From contig SVTV01000027.1 of assembly GCA_015063605.1 (NCBI GenBank), positions 1 to 39,026 on the forward strand: DNA of 39,026 nucleotides, in the 5' to 3' direction. A model generated the notes under the pieces. That model was given only the letters and a program-made list of their open reading frames with translations, made no database searches and was not told the DNA's origin. The translations under genes were made by a program, and so were the position numbers. Source of the DNA: Oscillospiraceae bacterium. GTDB lineage: Bacteria; Bacillota; Clostridia; Oscillospirales; SIG627. Below are positions 1 to 8,602 of this stretch, in pieces (the first letter of the stretch is position 1; every line of letters begins with the position of its first letter).

Positions 1-233
1 GCCCCTTTAGGGGCATGCCTGTGAAAGTCGTGCGGTTGGCAGACTTTTCGACGAGCCTATAGGCTCAGCCTATGACATGCCCTAAGGGGGCTTGTGCAAG
101 CCACCGGCACGGCCGGTGGTCTTGACTGCGGCTTTCGCCGCCGAAAAGGCGTCGATTTTGCTATGCAGACCGGACCCGATTCCGAAAGAAAGGAAGCTTT
201 CGCATGCGAAAGTAATGTTTATAATAAAAAGTA
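1..233. repeat. Palindrome-rich intergenic region upstream of uvrA
   Basis: I find no convincing gene here. Several inverted repeats are packed together: GCCCCT/AGGGGC at 1-14, a 14-base perfect palindrome GAGCCTATAGGCTC near 54-67, CCACCGGC/GCCGGTGG around 101-119, GCGGC/GCCGC around 128-141, and a 16-base perfect palindrome CTTTCGCATGCGAAAG at 197-212. Such density is typical of REP/MITE-like intergenic repeats; the last palindrome could instead be an operator for uvrA. A TATAAT at 220-225 is only 8 bases from the uvrA start and lacks a good -35, so I do not call it a promoter. Confidence 0.5.
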
Positions 234-3089
234 ATGGCAAGAGAAGATATATATGTTTCGGGCGCAAGAGCCAATAACCTGAAAAATGTATCATTAAGCA
301 TACCCAGAGACAAGCTTGTTATATTTACGGGTCTTTCGGGAAGCGGAAAAAGCTCCCTTGCTTTCGATACCATTTATGCCGAGGGGAACAGAAGATTCGT
401 TGAATCCCTGTCTTCGTATGCGAGAATGTTCCTCGGTCAGCTTGATAAGCCCGATGTAGACAGAATAGACGGATTGTCACCGGCTATTTCCATAGAACAA
501 AAGACAACATCGAGAAATCCCCGTTCCACCGTGGGAACGGTGACGGAAATATATGATTATCTGCGCTTATTATATGCGAGAATAGGTATACCTCACTGTC
601 CCATATGCGGCAGGGAGATAAAGGCGCAAAGCGTAGACCAGATAACAGATAGAATTATGATGCTTCCCCGCGGAACACGCTTTCAGGTGCTTGCTCCCGT
701 GGTCAAGGCGAAGAAGGGAACTCATGAAAAGGTCTTTGCCGATGCATCAAAGGACGGATTTGTCAGATGCCGTGTTGACGGCTTCGTTTATGACCTTGAC
801 GATCCGCCAAAGCTTGAAAAGAACAAAAAGCACGATATAGAAATAGTTATAGACAGACTCGTCATGAGCGACGATATCGGCGGAAGATTGGCAGGCTCCA
901 TTGAGACCGCCTTCAAAAAAGCTGATGATATCGTCATGATAGAGCTTGTAGACAAAGAAAAGGACTCGCCTGACAGAATAATGACGCTTTCCGGAAAATA
1001 TGCCTGTCCCGATCATGATTTCAGCATAGATGAGCCTTCTCCCAGAATGTTTTCCTTCAATAATCCCGCTGGCGCCTGCGATGCTTGCTCGGGTATAGGA
1101 ATAACAAGAGTAATTTCACCGGAAAAGGTCATACCTAACATGGCTCTTTCTCTGTCACAAGGAGCGGTGGTGTGCAACGGCTTCAAAACAGTTGAGGATG
1201 ATAACTGGACGGGAAAGGCAATAAACCTTGTAGGTGAAAAGTACGGCTTCACTATAGATACACCCCTTTGCGACCTTTCCGAGGAAGCCTTGAATGCACT
1301 CCTTTACGGAACGGGCGATGAGCTGTATCGAAGCTCATATACTTTGAACGGTGAGATCATACCTTACAATTATCATTTCAGAGGGATAATCGGAAAGATA
1401 CAGGAACGCTTCGATCAGACGAACAATGAATATTATGATGCCTTTACGGAGGATGTGGAATGTCCAAAGTGTAAGGGAAAGCGTCTGAAGGACAATGTCC
1501 TTTCAGTCACCGTAGGCGGTATCAATATAAGCGAATTTACCGATATGTCAGTAAACGGAGCGTTGGAGTTTCTTTCAAAATTGGTACTCACCGAAAAGGA
1601 AAGCGCCATAGCAAAGGAAATATTGAAGGAGATCAACAGCAGACTCAATTTTCTGAAGCAGGTGGGACTTGATTATCTCACTCTTTCAAGACGGTCGGGT
1701 ACTCTCTCGGGCGGTGAAAGCCAAAGAATACGCCTTGCCACTCAGATAGGATCGTCGCTAATGGGCGTTTTATATATCCTTGATGAGCCCAGCATAGGAC
1801 TTCATCAGAGAGACAATTCAAAGCTTATCGAAACATTGAAGCGCCTCCGTGATATCGGAAATACAGTCATCGTTGTCGAACACGATATGGAAACGATGGA
1901 AAGCTCGGACTTTATTGTAGATATAGGACCGGGCGCAGGCGAGCACGGCGGCAGGATAATAGCGGCGGGAACTCCCGCAGAGGTAATGAACGTACCCGAT
2001 TCGATCACGGGACAGTTTCTTTCCGGTAAGCGAATTATACCGCTTCCGTCGGAGAGAAGAAGAGGAAACGGTAATTTCCTCGAGGTTATCGATGCTTATG
2101 AAAACAATCTTAAGCATGTTGATGTAAAATTCCCCTTGGGATGCTTCACGGCTGTAACGGGAGTATCCGGCTCGGGAAAATCCTCCCTCGTCAACGGTAT
2201 TCTTTTAAAGGAGCTTGCTTCAAAGCTTAACAGAGCATATGCCAAGCTGGGAAAATGCAAGGAGATACGGGGAACGGAATACCTTGATAAGGTCATTGCC
2301 ATAGACCAATCTCCCATAGGCAGAACTCCACGTTCAAATCCCGCAACATATATAGGCGTTTTCAATGATATAAGAGCCGTATTCGCAAAGACAAATGATG
2401 CGAAGATAAGAGGCTACGGTCAGGACAGATTTTCCTTCAATCTCCGCGGCGGCAGATGCGAGGCATGCTCGGGAGACGGAACATTGAAAATAGAAATGCA
2501 TTTTCTCCCGGATGTGTATGTTACCTGCGATGTCTGCCACGGAAAGAGATACAACAGAGAAACTCTTGAGGTAAAATATAAGGATAAGACCATTGCCGAT
2601 GTTCTCGATATGACAGCAGAGGAGGGATACAGATTCTTTGAAAACATCCCATCCATAGCAAGAAAGCTTAAGACACTTTGCGATGTGGGATTAGGCTACA
2701 TCAAGCTCGGACAACCTTCGACCACTCTTTCGGGCGGTGAGGCACAGCGTGTGAAGCTTGCCTGCGAATTGTCACGAAGAAGCACGGGAAAAACGGTCTA
2801 TATCTTGGATGAGCCCACAACGGGACTTCACAGCGCCGATGTGGAAATGCTTCTCACAGTCTTGCAAAGACTCGTTGAGGGCGGTAACACCCTTATCGTT
2901 ATAGAACATAATCTTGATGTTATAAAAACTGCCGATCACGTCATAGACTTGGGACCCGAGGGAGGCGACCGAGGCGGTACAGTCCTTGTTTCCGGAACGC
3001 CGGAGGAGGTAAGCAGGTACGAAGGCTCATATACGGGTCAGTATCTGAAAAGAGAGATCGAAAGATGCAGAGCGTTGGAGAAAAAATAG
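234..3089 (+). CDS. uvrA: Excinuclease ABC subunit A
   Basis: UvrA is the damage-sensing ATPase of nucleotide excision repair; it loads UvrB at lesions in the cytoplasm. The 951-residue length matches the family (about 940). Visible features are Walker A GLSGSGKSS at about residues 33-41, a zinc-module CPICGRE after residue 120, the first ABC signature LSGGESQRI near 491, the second Walker A GVSGSGKSS near 641, a second zinc module (CEACSGDG ... CDVCHG), and the second signature LSGGEAQRV near 831. Both ABC halves are therefore intact. The ATG at 234 has only a weak purine-rich site before it (AAAAAG). It heads a four-gene + strand run. uvrB and uvrC are not in the window and no LexA/DinR box was recognised upstream. 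Confidence 0.97.
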   Translation: MAREDIYVSGARANNLKNVSLSIPRDKLVIFTGLSGSGKSSLAFDTIYAEGNRRFVESLSSYARMFLGQLDKPDVDRIDGLSPAISIEQKTTSRNPRSTVGTVTEIYDYLRLLYARIGIPHCPICGREIKAQSVDQITDRIMMLPRGTRFQVLAPVVKAKKGTHEKVFADASKDGFVRCRVDGFVYDLDDPPKLEKNKKHDIEIVIDRLVMSDDIGGRLAGSIETAFKKADDIVMIELVDKEKDSPDRIMTLSGKYACPDHDFSIDEPSPRMFSFNNPAGACDACSGIGITRVISPEKVIPNMALSLSQGAVVCNGFKTVEDDNWTGKAINLVGEKYGFTIDTPLCDLSEEALNALLYGTGDELYRSSYTLNGEIIPYNYHFRGIIGKIQERFDQTNNEYYDAFTEDVECPKCKGKRLKDNVLSVTVGGINISEFTDMSVNGALEFLSKLVLTEKESAIAKEILKEINSRLNFLKQVGLDYLTLSRRSGTLSGGESQRIRLATQIGSSLMGVLYILDEPSIGLHQRDNSKLIETLKRLRDIGNTVIVVEHDMETMESSDFIVDIGPGAGEHGGRIIAAGTPAEVMNVPDSITGQFLSGKRIIPLPSERRRGNGNFLEVIDAYENNLKHVDVKFPLGCFTAVTGVSGSGKSSLVNGILLKELASKLNRAYAKLGKCKEIRGTEYLDKVIAIDQSPIGRTPRSNPATYIGVFNDIRAVFAKTNDAKIRGYGQDRFSFNLRGGRCEACSGDGTLKIEMHFLPDVYVTCDVCHGKRYNRETLEVKYKDKTIADVLDMTAEEGYRFFENIPSIARKLKTLCDVGLGYIKLGQPSTTLSGGEAQRVKLACELSRRSTGKTVYILDEPTTGLHSADVEMLLTVLQRLVEGGNTLIVIEHNLDVIKTADHVIDLGPEGGDRGGTVLVSGTPEEVSRYEGSYTGQYLKREIERCRALEKK

Positions 3090-3125
3090 GACTGAAAATA
3101 AATTTTGGGAAAGGAATATTCAAAT

Positions 3126-4973
3126 ATGGTACCCGAAAGTATAAGAGATCTTTTAAATAATGTCGAAAAGCCGGGGCGATATATCGGCGGTGAATTCGGC
3201 GAGATAAAAAAGGATAAAGAAGGGAAGACGAGCGTTGCTTTCTGCTTCCCCGATACATATGAGATAGGCATGTCAAATCTCGGTATGAAGATACTCTACG
3301 GAGTGTTGAATGAGCAGGATGATGTAAGATGCGAAAGAGTATTTGCTCCTTGGCCCGATATGGCAGAGCTTATGAAAAAGACAAACACTCCTCTTTATGC
3401 TCTTGAAAGCGGGGATGCGGTATCCTCCTTTGATATAGTGGCATTTACGATACAGTATGAGATGTGCTATACAAATATACTCTATATGATGGAGCTTGCG
3501 GGAATACCGTTCTTCGCCTCCGACCGTCCCGACGGAAAGCTTGGTGAGACACCCATTCTTCTCTGCGGAGGTCCCTGCACCTTTAATCCCGAGCCCTTTG
3601 CGGACTTCTTCGATGTAATGTCCATAGGCGAGGGTGAAGAGGCACTCCCCGAACTTACTGCACTTTATAAAAAGTGCAAGGAAGAGGGTACGACAAAGAG
3701 CGAATTTTTAAAGCGTGCCTCCGAGCTTGAGGGCTTTTACGTTCCTTCTCTTTATGAGCCCGTCTACAATGAAGACGGAACCTTGAAGGAAATGAAAAAG
3801 CTTTACGAAAAAGCACCGGACAGAATAAAGAAGAGATATATAAAGGATTTCGAAAACTCCTTCTATCCCACAAAGCAGGCGCTTCCCTTTATAGAGACGG
3901 TACACGACAGAATAACCCTTGAGGTGTTCAGAGGCTGTATCAGAGGCTGCCGTTTTTGTCAGGCTGGAATGACGAACCGTCCCGTAAGAGAAAAGAGTGC
4001 CGAAAAATTAAATGAGCTTGCCCTGGAAACATACAAGAATACCGGCTATACGGAAATATCCGTTTGTTCTCTCAGTATAAGCGACTATACACAGCTTTCC
4101 GAAATGTGTGACGGTCTACTTTCATGGTGCCGTGATAAGAGAGTAAATCTTTCTCTCCCTTCCATGAGAATTGACAGCTTTACAAAGGAGATCCTTGAAA
4201 AGACGGGAGACCTCAGAAAGAGCTCCATTACCTTTGCTCCCGAAGCGGGAACACAGGCACTCAGAGACAGAATAAACAAAGGCGTAAACGAGGAAGACCT
4301 TTTCCGTTCGCTCACATATGCTTTCGGCTCCGGCAGAAATTCGGTGAAGCTTTACTTCATGTCGGGACTTCCCACGGAGACCGATGAAGATATAGTCGGC
4401 ATTTCCGATCTTGCCCAAAAATGCGTTGATGTATATTATAAGTGCGAGAACAGACCGAAAAACCGTCAGCCATCAATAGGCATTAGTGTATCCTGCTTCG
4501 TTCCCAAGCCCTTCACCCCCTTCCAATGGGACGGTCAGGACACATTGGATGAGCTTATCAGAAAGCAGCAGCTTCTGAGAGGTGAGATAATAAAGGGCTC
4601 AAAGAAGGTAAGCTACGCATGGCACGAGGCAAAGGTCAGCCGTATAGAGGCTTTCCTTGCAAGAGGCGACAGAAAGCTTTCCGCCGTCCTTGCGGATGTA
4701 TATAAAAACGGTCAGAAATTTGATGCATGGGACGAATTCTTCAATTATGAGGCGTGGGAAAAAGCCGCTGCCGACAATAATGTGGACATTTCATTCTATG
4801 CAAACCGCAGAATAGATATGGACGAGGTCCTTCCTTGGGATATAATCGATGCGGGCGTAACGAAATCTTTCCTTAAAAAGGAAAGAGAAAAGGCTGATGA
4901 AGGTATTCTCACGGCGTCCTGCCGCGATAAATGCTCACAGTGCGGACTTGATTGTTATAAGAAAGTAAAATAA
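3126..4973 (+). CDS. Radical SAM protein, TIGR03960 type
   Basis: A 615-residue radical SAM protein of the uncharacterised TIGR03960 family. The first ~230 residues form the family's N-terminal domain, which resembles a cobalamin-binding fold. The radical SAM core carries the cluster motif C-x3-C-x2-C (CIRGCRFC, about residues 271-278), and a cysteine-rich tail (CRDKCSQCGLDC) could hold a second cluster. I chose the ATG at 3126 because GGAAAGGA lies about 10 bases upstream; a TTG at 3105 would extend it by 7 residues without its own site. It lies 36 bases after uvrA and 22 before gltX. In many Clostridia the family sits beside a DUF2344 protein and ribonuclease G ahead of rplU; that partner is absent here. 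Reaction and substrate are unknown. Confidence 0.9.
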   Translation: MVPESIRDLLNNVEKPGRYIGGEFGEIKKDKEGKTSVAFCFPDTYEIGMSNLGMKILYGVLNEQDDVRCERVFAPWPDMAELMKKTNTPLYALESGDAVSSFDIVAFTIQYEMCYTNILYMMELAGIPFFASDRPDGKLGETPILLCGGPCTFNPEPFADFFDVMSIGEGEEALPELTALYKKCKEEGTTKSEFLKRASELEGFYVPSLYEPVYNEDGTLKEMKKLYEKAPDRIKKRYIKDFENSFYPTKQALPFIETVHDRITLEVFRGCIRGCRFCQAGMTNRPVREKSAEKLNELALETYKNTGYTEISVCSLSISDYTQLSEMCDGLLSWCRDKRVNLSLPSMRIDSFTKEILEKTGDLRKSSITFAPEAGTQALRDRINKGVNEEDLFRSLTYAFGSGRNSVKLYFMSGLPTETDEDIVGISDLAQKCVDVYYKCENRPKNRQPSIGISVSCFVPKPFTPFQWDGQDTLDELIRKQQLLRGEIIKGSKKVSYAWHEAKVSRIEAFLARGDRKLSAVLADVYKNGQKFDAWDEFFNYEAWEKAAADNNVDISFYANRRIDMDEVLPWDIIDAGVTKSFLKKEREKADEGILTASCRDKCSQCGLDCYKKVK

Positions 4974-4995
4974 GACCTTAGAGGAGAAAAAATAA

Positions 4996-6666
4996 ATGAT
5001 GACAATAGAAGAATTCAAGATTTTATCGGAGCTTCTTTTCCCCGACGTTGACAAAACACCGGAATACTATATAGAGAAGTATCCTCAAAGAAACCTTCCC
5101 GAGGGTGCCAAGGTAACGAGATTTGCTCCCAGCCCCACAGGATTTGTTCATTTCGGCGGAATGTTCCCCTCCACCGTATGCGAGAGACTTGCTCATCTGA
5201 GCGGCGGCGTATTTTATCTCAGAGTTGAAGATACCGACTCCAAGAGAGAAGTGGAAGGTGCGGAAGAAAACCTTATCAGAGAATATGACGCTCTGGGAAT
5301 AAAGTTCGACGAAGGCTTTGTAGTCAGCGAAAACGGCGAGATCGTTGAAAAGGGTGACTACGGCCCCTACCGTCAGAGCGACAGAAGAATGATATACAGA
5401 ACCTTTGCGAAGAGACTTGTGGAAGAGGGAAAGGCATACCCCTGCTTCTGTACTGCGGAAGAGCTTGATGCGGTAAGAGCCGCTCAGGAGGAAGCAAAGG
5501 AAGTTCCCGGCTATTACGGAAAAGCCGCAAAGTGCAGAGATCTTTCTCTCGATGAAGTGAAAGCACATCTTGCAAATAACGATACATTTGTTTTGAGACT
5601 CCGTTCCAATGGTTCTCCCGATAATAAGATAAAGTTTACCGACCTTGTAAGAGGAAATCTCGAGCTTACGGAAAACTATATAGATCATATACTTTTAAAG
5701 AGTGACGGAATGCCCTCATATCACCTTGCGCACGGCGTGGATGACCGCCTTATGGGAACAACTCACGTTGTAAGAGGCGAGGAATGGCTTCCCAGCCTTC
5801 CTTATCATTTGCAGATATTCGCTGCTCTCGGATTCAAGGCTCCCAAGTATGTTCACGTTTCTCAGCTTATGAGAATGGACGGAACAGCAAAGAAAAAGCT
5901 TTCCAAGAGAGACAACGGAGCATCCCTTTCCTATTACAATGAAGCGGGATACCCCTCCGAAACAGTTCACGAATACGTTATGACACTTCTCAATTCCAAT
6001 TTCGAGGATTGGCGCCGTCAGAATCAGAATGAAAATTTGAAGGAATTCCCCTTCACGACAAAGAAGATGAGCTCCTCGGGATGTCTTTTCGATTTCGTAA
6101 AGCTGAATGACGTATCCAAGAATGTTATCAGCCGTATGTCTGCAGAGGATGTGTACGCAAAGGTTCTTGCGTGGTCCGAAAAATATGACAAAGAGCTTTT
6201 TGAAATGCTTTCCTCCGATAAGGATTACGCAGTAAAGATACTCTCCATAGGCAGAGGCGGTGCGAAGCCCAGAAAAGACCTTACCGTTTGGACAGATGTA
6301 AAGCCTTATATAGAGCTTTTCTATGACGATCATTTTGAAATAAAGGATGACGTCCCCGATACCTTCGCCAAGGAGGATATAAAGAATATCCTTTCCGATT
6401 TTGTTTCCGTATACGATGATAACGACGGACAGGATGTATGGTTTGAGAAGATCAAGGATATCTCCGAAAAGAACGGCTTCTGCAAGGATGTCAAGCAGTT
6501 CAAGAAGGATCCGGGCGACTATAAGGGCCATGTAGGAGATGTCAGCATGTTCTTAAGAATCGCCGTAACGGGTAAGATGAATTCCCCCGATATGTATGAG
6601 GTAATGAAGCTTCTCGGAGGCGGTAAGGTTATCGCACGTATAAAGAAATATACCGACAGTATATAA
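4996..6666 (+). CDS. gltX: Glutamate--tRNA ligase
   Basis: Class Ic aminoacyl-tRNA synthetase that charges tRNA-Glu with glutamate. The HIGH-class motif is PSPTGFVHFGG at about residues 45-55 and the KMSKS-class motif is KLSKR at about 301-305. At 556 residues it is longer than the usual 470-500, with about 35 extra residues at the N-terminus before the catalytic fold. A GAGGAG site precedes tandem ATG ATG codons at 4996; either could be used. It is followed 34 bases later by glnS, so two related synthetases stand in tandem. With a dedicated GlnRS present, this enzyme would be expected to be discriminating (charging only tRNA-Glu); that is inference. Confidence 0.95.
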   Translation: MMTIEEFKILSELLFPDVDKTPEYYIEKYPQRNLPEGAKVTRFAPSPTGFVHFGGMFPSTVCERLAHLSGGVFYLRVEDTDSKREVEGAEENLIREYDALGIKFDEGFVVSENGEIVEKGDYGPYRQSDRRMIYRTFAKRLVEEGKAYPCFCTAEELDAVRAAQEEAKEVPGYYGKAAKCRDLSLDEVKAHLANNDTFVLRLRSNGSPDNKIKFTDLVRGNLELTENYIDHILLKSDGMPSYHLAHGVDDRLMGTTHVVRGEEWLPSLPYHLQIFAALGFKAPKYVHVSQLMRMDGTAKKKLSKRDNGASLSYYNEAGYPSETVHEYVMTLLNSNFEDWRRQNQNENLKEFPFTTKKMSSSGCLFDFVKLNDVSKNVISRMSAEDVYAKVLAWSEKYDKELFEMLSSDKDYAVKILSIGRGGAKPRKDLTVWTDVKPYIELFYDDHFEIKDDVPDTFAKEDIKNILSDFVSVYDDNDGQDVWFEKIKDISEKNGFCKDVKQFKKDPGDYKGHVGDVSMFLRIAVTGKMNSPDMYEVMKLLGGGKVIARIKKYTDSI

Positions 6667-6700
6667 CTGTTTAACAGTATCAAGAAAGGAATGAATTGAA

Positions 6701-8350
6701 ATGGAAGAAAATGTAAGCTTCTTTTTGCATGATATAATTGAAGACGATCTGAACAACGGCAGAGTTGAAAAGATCCATACCCGTTTTCCGCCGGAGCCCA
6801 ACGGATATCTCCACATCGGAAGCGCTAAGGCAATATTCATAAACCACTATACAGCTCAGAAATACGGCGGTTCCTTCAACCTCAGATATGACGATACAAA
6901 CCCCGTAAAGGAAGATGACGAATACGTAAAGAGCATTTACGAAGATCTTACATGGCTGGGTGCGATACCCGACGGCGGCGTTTTCTACGGAAGCGACTAT
7001 TTCGATAAGTGCTATGAATACGCAATAAAGCTTATCAAGCAGGGTGATGCATACGTATGCGACCTCTCTGCCGATGAGTTGAGAGAGTACCGCGGTACAT
7101 TGACAGAGCCGGGAAAAGAAAGCCCTTACAGAAACAGAACTGTTGAAGAAAATCTTGAGCTTTTCGAAAGAATGAAGAACGGCGAATTTCCCGACGGCTA
7201 CTGCACCTTGAGAGCGAAGATAGATATGAAGAGCCCCAACATAAACATGAGAGATCCTGCAATATACAGAATATCTCATACATCTCACCACCGTCAGGGC
7301 GATAAGTGGTGTATCTATCCTCTTTATGACTATGCTCATCCCATTCAGGACGCCCTTGAAGGGATCACGCACTCCATGTGCTCTCTCGAATTCGAAAACC
7401 ACAGACCTCTTTACGATTGGGTAACGGAGCACGTCGGATTTGAAAAGAAGCCTCATCAGTACGAATTTGCACGCCTTAACGTTACATATACCGTAATGAG
7501 CAAGCGCTATCTCAGAAGTCTTGTTGAAACAGGTATAGTTGACGGCTGGGATGACCCCAGAATGCCCACACTCTGCGGTCTCAGAAGAAGAGGATATACT
7601 CCTTCCTCCATTATTGAGTTCGTTAAGCGCGCAGGTGTTGCAAAGGCTTACAGCATAGTTGATATCAATCTGCTTGAGCATTGCATCCGTGATGAGCTCA
7701 ATTTCTCAGCGCAGAGAAGAATAGGTATCCTTGACCCCGTTAAGGTAGTTATTGAAAACTATCCCGAAGGACAGACGGAATATTTTGAGAATCAGAATAA
7801 TCCCAATATGCCCGAGGCGGGAACAAGACAGCTTCCCTTCACGAAGGAGCTCTATATCGAAAGAAGCGACTTCCTTGAAGAAAAGGTTCCCAAGTTCTTC
7901 AGACTCTATCCCGGCGGTGAGGTACGCCTTATGAGTGCGTATATCGTAAAGTGCACGGGTTATGAAAAAGACGAAAACGGAAATGTAACTCTTATCAAGT
8001 GTACCGCAGATCTTGAAACGAGAAACAATAACCCCGCAGACGGAAGAAAGATCAAAGGTACAATACATTGGCTTTCCGCTGAGCATGCAGTCAGCATGAC
8101 AGCCATGATGTATGATAAGCTCTTCACCATAGAAAATCTTTCCAATATTCCCGAGGATAAGACATACGGTGATTATCTCAATCCCGATTCCGCAAAGCGT
8201 CTTGATAATGTTCTTGTTGAAGAATCGGTAAAGGATGCAAAGCCGGGAGAAAGTTTCCAGTTTGTAAGAAACGGATACTTCTGCATTGATACAAAGCATC
8301 CCAATACAATAAACAGTATTGTAAGCTTGAAGGATAGCAAGGGTAAATAA
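6701..8350 (+). CDS. glnS: Glutamine--tRNA ligase
   Basis: GlnRS attaches glutamine directly to tRNA-Gln. Family assignment rests on the bacterial GlnRS signature PPEPNGYLHIGSAKA (HIGH motif at residues 38-41), the YDDTNP segment typical of GlnRS rather than GluRS, and VMSKR near residues 264-268. Length 549 matches E. coli GlnRS (554), including the C-terminal anticodon-binding beta-barrels. The ribosome site AAGAAAGGAATG is about 10 bases before the ATG. Most Bacillota make Gln-tRNA through GatCAB instead; a GlnRS in this lineage is generally ascribed to old horizontal acquisition. It ends the uvrA run and is followed by a terminator. Confidence 0.96.
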   Translation: MEENVSFFLHDIIEDDLNNGRVEKIHTRFPPEPNGYLHIGSAKAIFINHYTAQKYGGSFNLRYDDTNPVKEDDEYVKSIYEDLTWLGAIPDGGVFYGSDYFDKCYEYAIKLIKQGDAYVCDLSADELREYRGTLTEPGKESPYRNRTVEENLELFERMKNGEFPDGYCTLRAKIDMKSPNINMRDPAIYRISHTSHHRQGDKWCIYPLYDYAHPIQDALEGITHSMCSLEFENHRPLYDWVTEHVGFEKKPHQYEFARLNVTYTVMSKRYLRSLVETGIVDGWDDPRMPTLCGLRRRGYTPSSIIEFVKRAGVAKAYSIVDINLLEHCIRDELNFSAQRRIGILDPVKVVIENYPEGQTEYFENQNNPNMPEAGTRQLPFTKELYIERSDFLEEKVPKFFRLYPGGEVRLMSAYIVKCTGYEKDENGNVTLIKCTADLETRNNNPADGRKIKGTIHWLSAEHAVSMTAMMYDKLFTIENLSNIPEDKTYGDYLNPDSAKRLDNVLVEESVKDAKPGESFQFVRNGYFCIDTKHPNTINSIVSLKDSKGK

Positions 8351-8367
8351 TTAAATAAAATTATAAA

Positions 8368-8414
8368 GGACTTGTCTTTTGTACCGAAAGGTGCGAAATA
8401 CAAGTCCATTTTTA
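8368..8414 (+). terminator. Rho-independent terminator after glnS, probably bidirectional
   Basis: GGACTTGT (8368-8375) pairs with ACAAGTCC (8400-8407). The loop holds a second helix, GTACC/GGTGC, closed by a GAAA tetraloop, and ATTTTTAT follows. On the minus strand the stem is followed by TTTATAATTTTA, so it may also stop transcripts arriving from the lipoprotein gene. Confidence 0.8.
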
Positions 8415-8500
8415 TATGTGATTCATGTTTGTCAAGATATTTTGAATTTTACAAAAGGGGCAGTCCGAATAAGGCGACAGCTCCTTCGTTTTGTCTATCG

Positions 8501-8602
8501 TTAATCCACACCGACAATTTTGTATTCACCGGTGACGATGTTTACAACGAGGATTTTTTCTTGATCTTTTTCGATATATCCTTGTTTGTTTTTATTTTAT
8601 AA
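8501..8602 (-). pseudogene. C-terminal remnant of a third lipoprotein paralogue
   Basis: Reading the minus strand directly downstream of the lipoprotein gene gives, after an in-frame stop, about 30 residues ending ILVVNIVTGEYKIVGVD and a TAA at 8503-8501. This closely matches the last residues of the 24144-25331 lipoprotein (VLVVNINTGEYKILSVD) and less closely its direct neighbour (ISVNIKTGEYKTVSMG). No start or upstream body remains. An imperfect hairpin followed by CTTTTGT lies just beyond (about 8450-8490) and may be the ancestral terminator. The remnant shows that the left island once carried at least two lipoprotein genes. Confidence 0.75.

Noticed and set aside
220..225. TATAAT as uvrA promoter
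   Set aside because: No suitable -35 at 16-18 bases, and the start would leave almost no leader for ribosome binding.
92..294. Small ORFs on both strands before uvrA
   Set aside because: They are composed of palindromic repeat sequence with no ribosome site; likely spurious.
8372..8602. Plus-strand ORF after glnS
   Set aside because: It starts within the glnS terminator, and the opposite strand clearly encodes the lipoprotein remnant.
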